DNA from: Lophium mytilinum
Lineage: Eukaryota > Ascomycota > Dothideomycetes > Mytilinidiales > Mytilinidiaceae
Assembly (NCBI GenBank): GCA_010093605.1
Contig: MU004189.1
Span: 1,309,834 to 1,373,833 of the forward strand
Direction: 5' to 3'
DNA: 64,000 nt
The notes below the pieces were generated by a model. It was not told the origin of the DNA and searched no databases. It was given only the letters and a program-made list of their open reading frames with translations. Both the position numbers and the translations under genes were made by a program. Each line of letters starts with the position of its first letter. The stretch's first letter is position 1. Below, piece by piece: positions 30,029 through 38,501 of this stretch.

Positions 30029-32332
30029 TTATCCCTCTACATCAAAGAACGACGCCCCATCAAGGTCCAGTCCGGCATCGAAACTTTGCAAAACCCTCCC
30101 GTGGAAAGCCCTCCCCAATTCACACTCAATCTTATCGTCCTTCTCAACACCGAAGTCTCCCGTCAGGCAAGTGACCGCCGCATCCTCATACGCCAAGCCC
30201 ATATCATGGCTCAACAACCCTTTCGACTTGTTAAGTATCTCATGTCGCAGCGCCAGAAGTCCTTTCTGCTTCACAAATCTGCCAAACATACTTGGAAGAA
30301 GATCCCAAAGACCGATTTCGAGCAACAGTAGCCCGAAAGAGTAATAGTCGTGTATTTTTGAGTGCCTTTTGGGCGGATAGCGCCCTTGGCGGTCTGGGTG
30401 GCGGTATATGTCGTTGACAACGTCCTTCTCGTATCGCTTCGTGGACGACTCGTCGCTTTCGCGGGTGAAGTCGAAGCCGCACAGGTAGGGCTCCGAGTAG
30501 TCGATGCGATATCTGTTCTTATGTCTGAAGAAGACGATGTTGTAGCTCGCAATACCCTGATGAACCCACCCAACACCGTGCCACTTCAGCAACGCTTGGC
30601 CGATCTTTCGTGCGATGTTGAAGCGCTCACCTAATGTTGGCCGCTGGTGTCGTGATCGAGTGCTACTTGCCCTTTGACTGTGGTTCCAGAGGATGGTTTG
30701 AAGACTGACCGGCACATACTCGTTCCCGACGGGATTAATAAATATTAAGCCATGTCGACCCTGGTCTTCAGCGGAGAAATAACCCAGACACTTCGGAGTG
30801 CGAAAACCATCTGACTGAGGTGCTTGAAGGACGTCAGCAAGGCGTTTCAATCGACCTTGGCTGAGATCATCCAAGTTCTTATCGGAGTCATCGAGGTGCT
30901 TGTATTCTACAAGAACGGTTCCGTGAGTAGGGTGTTGTTCAGTGAACAGTGATACGGTCAAGGGAGTATCTGCCTGCGGGTCTGGTGTATACGACGCTCT
31001 TTCTAACAAGTTATCGGACTCTACCGGAAAGTTGGCCATCAATCGCACTTTGAGTGATTCTACAATCCCGAGAATCCGCATTTCAGGATCACTGATTGCC
31101 TTCGTCAAACAATCCTTTTGATGGAGCTCTGGCAATGCCATCACGTTCCTTTCAATCGTATCTTGCAAAGCTAGGATACTAGTCTCAAAGCTCCGCAAGA
31201 ACCTGTGTACTTTGATCTCGTCTACGGTTGCGCTGTTTTGGTGGTTTCCATAAGAAGAAAATGAGGTCGCCAGCAGCTTCAGAGCGTTTCCTAATCGAAC
31301 GTTGAAGATGTCCCAGGCGCTGCGGATCTCTTTTTTTGAAGGGTTGGGCATCTTTCTTAGTTGGGCCAGTGATTGGACCTGCGGTGGATGCTCCAAAACA
31401 AAATCGCGAAGACACTCAGCTCGAGACACAACATCAGTGACCATAAGTCCTGATATTTCTCTAGGAGCGTAGGTTTTGAGCCAGTAGATGATTTCGTCAA
31501 GAAGTTCCCCGGACAGTGGGCTGCGTACCGTCATTCTAAGCGTCAAAGCTGCCTCTTCGGAATTCAGCCGTGGCGTTTCAGCAGAAATAGAAATGAGAGG
31601 CTCTAAGCGTATTGTCTCTCGTCTACCTCCCAGCGGGAAGTACAGCGGGGTTTGGAGAAGGCAGCGGTCCGCGCGAGCAAGTTGATGATGTATATCAGCT
31701 ATCCGTGCGTGGCCTTTTGCCTTGAGAGAATCTTCTACTTCCTTGATCCAAGCTGTGGTGAAGGAGTCTTGGCCTGGGCTCGCGGCTTGACAGCCCATCG
31801 CACATGACGCCTGAAGCTCGACGTTTGGGGGGACAGTACGGTCACTAGCTCCTCGTGCAGCTTGTGCAGCATAGCAGCAGTCTAGCAGCAGGAGGACGTC
31901 CCCTCTGGCGTGTACTAGCTTTGGCTGTATTTCATACCAGTCCAGCGTTGGCCCATCCTCACTTTGAGCGGCCCAAACCGCACGCCGCCGCCTATCTTTT
32001 GAAGCGAGGAAATCTTGATCGCCATGACCCCCGTAATGGACGATTGCTAGAGACCGTTTCGGGGGAGACTCTAGCCGAGTCAGGAATTGTGCAATCGCTG
32101 CATCTAAGGCAAGGTGGCTATCGCGGGTTGGAATGGCGAATTGATGGACACGGAATTTCAGTAGCTCTTCGAAGAGCTTCTTGAGCCTGAGAGCTTCCGT
32201 CAGGAATCCAGGCTCGTCGCTCTCTTCCCAATAAAGAAGCAGGACTTGAATAGAGTCATAGTCGTTTTTCGGATTCCTGTCAAATTGCTCCTTCAAGCCT
32301 ACATTGATCTTACTCTTCAGTGCGTTGGTCAT
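30029..32332 (-). CDS. Caspase-like peptidase fused to pseudokinase, 767 aa
   Basis: Intronless; the first ATG is at 32332 (the frame opens upstream with no ATG). Residues ~25-260 look like a clan CD caspase-like domain. A strand, IQVLLLYW, is followed by the catalytic His in SLAIVHYGGHGD (H103), then the nucleophile in VLLLLDCCYAAQA (C153, matching the D-x-C of metacaspases). The LDWYEI stretch and the AWIKEVEDSLKAKGHARIADIHHQLAR helix fit the rest of the fold. A helical linker fills ~270-450. The C-terminus is kinase-like but degenerate: K478 (VLVEYKHLDD) is kept, the catalytic loop reads HQGIASYN (591-598, Asp replaced by Gly), and DFG reads GFDF. Its fold matches the pseudokinase at 9.7-10.4 kb, including the IYRHPDRQGR and SFGLLLLEIGLW motifs. 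Inferred role: regulated cell-death protease. Confidence 0.83.
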   Translation of the reverse strand: MTNALKSKINVGLKEQFDRNPKNDYDSIQVLLLYWEESDEPGFLTEALRLKKLFEELLKFRVHQFAIPTRDSHLALDAAIAQFLTRLESPPKRSLAIVHYGGHGDQDFLASKDRRRRAVWAAQSEDGPTLDWYEIQPKLVHARGDVLLLLDCCYAAQAARGASDRTVPPNVELQASCAMGCQAASPGQDSFTTAWIKEVEDSLKAKGHARIADIHHQLARADRCLLQTPLYFPLGGRRETIRLEPLISISAETPRLNSEEAALTLRMTVRSPLSGELLDEIIYWLKTYAPREISGLMVTDVVSRAECLRDFVLEHPPQVQSLAQLRKMPNPSKKEIRSAWDIFNVRLGNALKLLATSFSSYGNHQNSATVDEIKVHRFLRSFETSILALQDTIERNVMALPELHQKDCLTKAISDPEMRILGIVESLKVRLMANFPVESDNLLERASYTPDPQADTPLTVSLFTEQHPTHGTVLVEYKHLDDSDKNLDDLSQGRLKRLADVLQAPQSDGFRTPKCLGYFSAEDQGRHGLIFINPVGNEYVPVSLQTILWNHSQRASSTRSRHQRPTLGERFNIARKIGQALLKWHGVGWVHQGIASYNIVFFRHKNRYRIDYSEPYLCGFDFTRESDESSTKRYEKDVVNDIYRHPDRQGRYPPKRHSKIHDYYSFGLLLLEIGLWDLLPSMFGRFVKQKGLLALRHEILNKSKGLLSHDMGLAYEDAAVTCLTGDFGVEKDDKIECELGRAFHGRVLQSFDAGLDLDGASFFDVEG

Positions 32333-32686
32333 GGCGGCGAGACCTCGAGAGGGGAGATTCAAGAGAAGAAAGGAGTATTGGCACCAACAGGCTGCCTAGG
32401 CTGAAGGCAAGCAGCAAACCGCCTCGAAAGTGAGCCTTGCGGCTTTAGCGCCATAAATGCGCCTAGCCTCCTGCATGTCTCCAAGAATAGCGGCATGACC
32501 GGTCAATGCGGCAGTATTTGATCAGGGGATACTTCGAGTCTCTGGACATGTTGGAGAGTGGTGGAGGTGATACGGGGAGCCCCGCTGTAGAATACGATCC
32601 CGGCCTGGTGGAGTGAGGCTGACGGTGTGCAGATCAGCCTCGGGCTGTTTTCCATCAAAGATAAGTTTACTCGAGAATATCTCACA

Positions 32687-32882
32687 CAGCAACCTGGACA
32701 ATGGCACCTGTTCCTCGCCAATCACAGCCTGTGAACATCGCCTGATTATAGCGGCATTCCCGTTCCCGCTTCCGCTCCGTCGGCTGTGCCCCCTCTACGC
32801 GAGAGGTGGGGTATCCCTCATACTTAATCATTCAGCAGGGCGGCTGCTTACTCGCATCCCCAAGTCATACTACTGCTTACTC
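32687..32882 (+). repeat. Dispersed repeat, copy B (~196 bp)
   Basis: Partner of 22675-22860 in the same strand orientation. It begins 355 bp upstream of the ATG of the caspase-pseudokinase gene, which lies on the opposite strand. Small gaps relative to copy A fall after the GTGCC block and before TATCCCTCA. Confidence 0.85.
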
Positions 32883-33174
32883 TGTGACACAGCTACTACA
32901 GCTACTTTTGAAGTAACACAGCAGGGATAGTAGTAACGGTCCAAGATGCCTGTCCTGCATGAGGAAGATGGAATTGTTGGGGGGAGCTTCAGGTTGATGT
33001 ATGCAAGAGATAGGCTTTCCTAGTTCTACACATACAAAGCCTCATAAAAATTAACGAGACTGATGTATGAGTATCAGGCGGGAGCATATGATACGGACCA
33101 GGACTCGACTCTGGGGCGAGAAAACGATGCAGCTTCCTAAGTCATCCCTTCAGTCACTCTCACATCTCAACCCC

Positions 33175-33400
33175 AAAACTTCTCAATCACCTCCCATTCC
33201 TCCACACCCTCACACCTCCCAGCATAACCACCTCCCTCTCCTCCTCCATTACCGCCTTCCGCCACGAAAACGGCCGCCGCTACCACAACCACGGCGACGG
33301 CCTCACCTACCCCTCCCCAACGACACCGACGAAATCAACCGACTAGAACTGCAACACAACGTCTGGGAACCCTCGCCGAGTAGACTTGGATACCCGCTGT
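33175..33400 (+). pseudogene. Remnant of a SAM-dependent methyltransferase (LaeA/TAM type)
   Basis: One frame reads SSITAFRHENGRRYHNHGDG followed by LTYPS. A frame change then gives PNDTDEINRLELQHNVW. Together these match the conserved N-terminus of fungal LaeA-like/TAM methyltransferases (S-Y-R-x-E-N-G-R-x-Y-H ... P-N-D-E-x-E-x-x-R-L-D-x-x-H). The frame change lies near 33317, in a C-rich run. No SAM-binding motif follows, so only the N-terminal piece remains. This is a relic. Confidence 0.55.
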
Positions 33401-33961
33401 CATATCTCTAAATTAGCTTTAAGTAAGCAGACAGTCTATGGAGAATTTCTAAGGCCTAGCCTAATTCCTGCTGCGAGAAAGCTTACTTGTTGCATGAGGG
33501 AACGACGAAGCATGTTGCGCGTTGCTTTAGGGAACGTGAGACATTGATGGATTGACCTTCGGTTGTATACAATTGGAATCCTTATCATACCATATTTCTG
33601 ACTTGATGAGCGATGCTATGACGGATCAAACGAATCCTCAACACGTTAGCTCTCAACATTTCTCGAAATAGAGATATATTCAGGACTTAGACCAGTATGT
33701 GTACCAAAAGCCAATGTATTCGAAGTAGTACATGGGTATATCTAAAGGCTCCTGCGCGTTTTACATACGTAGACGATAACAACATAGATGTGCCTACTAT
33801 GAGGATATAGAAAAAAGGCGCGGTTATTTAATCGCTGTGAAATCGGAACCTCTTTTCACAGGATCAACCGGTGACGCTGCTGATGTCTTTGTTATTCGTT
33901 GCCGCTGAGACTTAGGTTCTGCCCTCTTTAGCGATTCTGTCGACGGCGTTACCGATTCTTT

Positions 33962-35485
33962 TTAGGCGGCCTGGGACTTATTATGGGGTTCATTAGCTTG
34001 GCTCAGCAATTCGGTCGACAAGGTAGAGGGCTTTAAGCTGTGAACGAGAACCGGTTTTGAGTGTCTATAGCAAACGCGAACGGAGAGCGGTCCTGAGTGC
34101 CTATAGCGAACGCGAACGGGGAGCGGTTCTGATTTCTCAGAGCTAGCACGAACGAGACGAGTGTGCTTTCTCTTGCCTCTCGCCTCATATTGTTCTTGTA
34201 AGCGACGGAATACGCGTTTGGACTCTTCAAATATCCTGTCGTGCTTCTCCACGCTCACTCTCGCTTTCCGCACTTGGTCCTCAATTTCAGCGTCATCCAG
34301 CCGAGTAATACGAAACGACGAAAAGATAGCAGTGTCGTTCAACTGTCTCATAGGACGATACAAGGGTGCGCATTTTACCAGTTGAATCATCTGAAGCACC
34401 TTGTTTCTCGAAGAGTGATGAGAAGCCCGTTTGTAGAGATCCTGTTTTAGAAGCTCTAAGATAACTTGTACTTCATCGATATGTCTCCCAATACAGAAGT
34501 GAGGTCTCTGAAGAGCATCGTAGATCCAAGTTCTCGGGTCTCTAGCTCGCGCCCTCCTAAGAATTATTTTCTCCATCTGATACTTCGCGTTTTCTAAATC
34601 TCTTCTGTAAGCATTGAGACGAAGGCTTGTTGAAGACCTGAGGAGCTGCCACACGTTCCGCTGTGAAGTTTTTTCGAAGAAACTGCCCATTTCAATCATC
34701 CTGGATAATTCTGACCAGCCGTGAATGGTATCACGGAAGATTTCTGTGGCAACTACTCTCTCTGCTTTCATCTTGCGGAGGAACCCGTCAGATCGTTCCG
34801 AGCTTACTGATGCAAGTAACTTCTGTCCCTTGCGTACCTCCCGGAAACCTATATGAAGGCTTTTAAAGATGGAGTGAAAAAAGTCAAACTTGGGGAGTGG
34901 AGCTCCGTTCAACATTATCCGAATTTTGTTGAGACCCATCTCTACAGCGTTGAACGGTTGCATCGACACCGAGTAGTCCAGTAATTCGCGAGCACGTATG
35001 AGTTGTAGTCGTAGAACCGGTGTTCGTTGCTCGGAGGCAGTCGCTATAGCTTCCTCGAGACTTCACACATCATCCTTCATGTCTTGGAGACGATGAAGTC
35101 TGCGAGACTCGTGCGGCGCGGGGAATTCGGACCCGTCCCAGTGATTCCAATCTGTGATGCAAATATCACCGTATTTAAGAAATCTACTAGAAAGGCGTTG
35201 GCGTTCATGGATCGGGCGTTTGGAAGGTACCAGCCTGGGAATGGCCGGCTTCACTACCGGGCGTTCCACGCGTGGCTCCTTGAGAGTCGGCGACTTGGCA
35301 GTCGAGCGAGTAGAGGAATAACGCCTTTCAAGGGGTACAGAATCTGCAATTGAACTTCGGTGGGGGTTGAGAACAGATGTTCTCGCCGCGGCGAGTATGC
35401 TATGACTGGTACGTGGACGGGCATGGTGAAGGAGGAGGCGAACTTCGAGCGGCGGATGACAACAAGCATAGCAACGCATGGGCAT
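33962..35485 (-). pseudogene. Long frame (507 codons) interrupted by a single TGA at 35063-35065
   Basis: Two segments, 35485-35066 (140 aa) and 35062-33962, are in exactly the same frame, separated only by TGA. The residues just after the stop (SLEEAIATASEQRTPVLRL) continue a helical pattern, so this is probably one gene with a nonsense change. A CGA-to-TGA transition would account for it. No GT-AG intron of sensible length that removes the stop could be found. The N-terminus is Arg/Ser-rich with few acidic residues. The main body is basic and helical with no domain I recognise. Near the C-terminus a 36-bp tandem duplication (34058-34129) gives a repeated VRVRYRHS-type motif. A shorter product from the internal ATG at 34969 is possible. 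Confidence 0.5.
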
Positions 35486-36388
35486 GTGAAGAGGCCGGGG
35501 TGCTCTCCGGCTCGAACAGTACGGATGTGTTGGTCGCTACGCGTCTCAATAGGTCGCTGGATGGCATCTGGAAAATAAGGAAGGAAAGCGGGTGGATCAT
35601 GTCATGGCCGGAGGGTCGTGGTTTGCATTGGTTGTAGTGATTATTTGTGTCGGTTGACGAGCCTAGAGGTCATCTATAGAGTAGAAGGAGGATGTCAAGA
35701 TGGCAGGATGGCCAAACGTAAAACAAAATCGCGTCGGAGCGGCCAAACTATGCACCGTTAGGATGCTCGAAAAGCGAAGCACTTGCATAAAGTATTCCCT
35801 GGCTCGCCCTGGATCCCACGTGACGGGTACCATATAAGAAATACTTGCATAAACTACCCCCTAGCTTGCATCTGGACGCCTCGACGCCTGGGCCTCACGT
35901 GGGGCTTTGGAAGCGCCGATTGTGATGTCATGGGCGCTTGCGGGCAGCGACAACGAGACCCAGTCGATGGCAGGATTTACCAAAACCTCAGACAACCATC
36001 CCCCGGCCTCCGCACTGCAAGCACCGCACGCCCTCCAGCTTTGTTTCAAACACCATCGGTACGTGATTTGATCTGCGCAGGCAGCGCGTCTGACTGTGGC
36101 CCAATTTACGCAACCGCTGGCTGCCGCCGTGCACCACCTCAAACACTCGCAGTGCAGGGTACACTGCTAACAATAGCCCTACAGAACTCTATAACTGCCT
36201 CTCTGCCGACTCTTCTCACCATGTAAGCTGGCCTTCAATCTCCAATTCCCTCCGTTCTTATTCCCTGCTACTTTGTACCGCATCTATATTTTGCATTGCA
36301 TCGTTCCGCTTGTTGCCGCATTTCACCGCATACCTTCACTTCATAGCATTGCTTCAGTCGCGTTCAAGCGTTCCTCTGCCTTTCCACT
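35486..36388. other. Intergenic region and leader of the Pil1/Lsp1 gene
   Basis: No gene is supported. The last ~160 bp are CT-rich, typical of a strongly expressed fungal gene leader. An ATGTAAGC at 36222 could be a 5'-leader start/stop or splice site. Confidence 0.4.
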
Positions 36389-37617
36389 ATGGCCATCTTT
36401 GCCTACCCCCAGCATCCCCCTCCTCCGCCGCCTCCACCATACTCCGGCTATCCTACATCTCGCACGCCTTCACGATCTCGTTCGCTTACCATCATGCCCA
36501 CGCGTACTAGGAATCGCTCCCTCTCTGTCCGCTCCAAGAAGGAGTCCGGCAGTACTGAGAAATCGGTGCCCAAGCATCGCTTCACCATGGCCTCCCTCCG
36601 TGGCATGCAGCAGCCAGACCTTTCCAAGAAGCTGTTTAAGCTGATCAAGACGGAGAACCATGCCATCGGCGCGCACGAGACTGCCGGGCGCGAGCGAGCG
36701 GCCATCGCCTCGCAGCTCTCTGAGTGGGGCGAGGCGACAAACGACGACGCCTTGTCGGAAATATCAGACAAACTTGGGGTGTTGATGGCTGAGATCGCGG
36801 AGCAGGAGGATGTTTACGCGCAGAACCTGGAAGAATACAGGGGCGTTTTGAAGCAGATCAGGAACACCGAGAGCTCAGTCCAGCCGAGTAGGGACCACAA
36901 GGCGAAGGTAGGCATTCAAGATTTCCGCTGGGTGTTACATGCTGACAGATTGAAAGGTGTCCGACGAGATCCAGAAACTCAAGTACAAAGAACCACAGAG
37001 CACTAAAATTGTGCAATTGGAGCAGGAACTAGTCCGCGCCGAAGCACAAAGCTTGGTAGCTGAGGCTCAGCTCACCAACATTGTACGTTTGACACCTCAT
37101 TGTATGATCAGCCTTGCTAATAGGGCTATAGACCCGCCAGAAGTTCAAGGAGGCTTACGACCTCCACTTTGCCGCCACGATTGAACGCGCCGAGAAGCAA
37201 ATTCTGTTGGCAAAACAAGCCCGACGCCTCGTGAACTTGGTCGACGACACACCAATCGTTCCTGGCGACGTGCATCACCCGTTCGAGCACATGGAGGTTG
37301 CCCGGCAGGTTCTCAACGACGCCGAGGACGAGCTTCGCGCGTGGACGCCGAACATGGAGCCTATCCATTCGTCTGCTGGCAACCTCGGCGCCGGAGCCAT
37401 GCCCGGAAGTCATTCAATTGCCTCTGGTAATGGAGGCTACGAGCAAGACCTACAAGATACTCATCCAGCATACAGAGAAAAGACTACCAGCAGCAGAAGC
37501 ACAAGCGGCGAAAGACGCGTCACCAGCGGCACTTCCGTAAACTCGACCGTCGGCACCGAAACCAACCCGCCATACCCCGTCAGCGAAGTCGAGAGGCGAG
37601 AAGCTGCACAGGTCTAG
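36389..37617 (+). CDS. pil1: Eisosome core protein Pil1/Lsp1 family, 376 aa, two introns
   Basis: Coding blocks are 36389-36907, 36957-37082 and 37132-37617, with two 49-bp introns. Eisosomes are plasma-membrane furrows coated by BAR-domain Pil1/Lsp1 proteins. The family core is unmistakable: LSKKLFKLIKTENHAIGAHE, AAIASQLSEWGEA, LSEISDKLGVLMAEIAEQED, YRGVLKQIRNTESSVQPSRD, DEIQKLKYKEP, LEQELVRAEAQSLVAEAQL, then RQKFKEAYDLHF. The N-terminus carries a Pro run and a Ser/Arg-rich segment, RTPSRSRSLTIMPTRTRNRS. Translation may also start at the internal Met before PTRTRNRS. The C-terminus is Ser/Thr-rich and probably phosphorylated. Filamentous fungi usually have two or more paralogues, so the exact orthologue is not assigned. 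Confidence 0.93.
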
Positions 37618-38501
37618 GTAGTGTTCGATCGTGGCCTATTGACGACTTTTGACGATGCGTTGATACCTTGCTCATTTGTTCTTTCATGTTGCTTCTTTAG
37701 TATGACTTCTCGAACGGCGGTCTTACATTCTTGAATCATGGAGAGGGCGGCAACATGTTGTATGATTAATTCCTTTGGTACTTTTTTGGGTTGCTAGATC
37801 GAGGACCCGCATGCCGCTGGCAGCTTGATGAAGATTCTTTATGACTTTCAAATCTTATGTGCAGGGTCCAGGGCGCGAGGGCGAGTGAACTGTGTGAGAA
37901 CTATATTGACACACCGTATTTGATGCCAGTGGCATGAGACTCCCACTGGCTATGCTGGGGCTCAATGACTCCTCTTCACGCTCTCCAACGGCAGATGCTG
38001 TAGTGTGGTGATCTGTCCTCAGTACCATCGTTGATAGATCTCGTCGCGGAATTCCCCCGCTGCTACTCTTTGGTTAGGGCTACCCATCATAGCAATCATT
38101 GAGATTGCTCAGATTTAGGCGATGGGTTTCGGGAACGAAAGACGCGATGATTTATGCCGGCTTGGTGGGGTTGATTTTCACTTGTGTCCCGATGTCAGTG
38201 CACAGTGCCAAGACCCATGTTCCCAAGGTTGTTCCGTGGCCTCAATTCCACCCACCTCGCCGTCCGTCCATATCGCCAATAGCTACCACATACCACCTTC
38301 TAGACAGGTGGTGCTTCGACTAGGCATCTACTCTTTCCCTAAACCTACCTACTTAAACGTACCCCGCCGCCTCTTTCCACAGCTACTCCAACTCCCCGCC
38401 TTGACTACAGCACTTCACCGCTACAGAATCCAACAGCTATCTCGTCTCGTACCGCCGGGAAAGCAGGCTCCACGGCCTAGGGGACAGCATCATCCTGCAG
38501 C
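37618..38501. other. Intergenic region between Pil1/Lsp1 and Sec24
   Basis: 884 bp; no gene is supported. The final ~150 bp have the pyrimidine-rich character of a leader. A further 5' Sec24 exon cannot be excluded. Confidence 0.4.

Larger units (their letters stand above)
32333..33961. other. Intergenic region with repeat copy and methyltransferase remnant
   Basis: No intact gene. It holds the upstream region of the caspase-pseudokinase gene, copy B of the dispersed repeat and a broken methyltransferase fragment (both listed separately), then about 550 bp of AT-rich sequence. Confidence 0.4.

Noticed and set aside
33067-33411. 114-codon frame as an intact gene
   Set aside because: Its frame is not the methyltransferase frame for most of its length; the homologous residues need a frame change.
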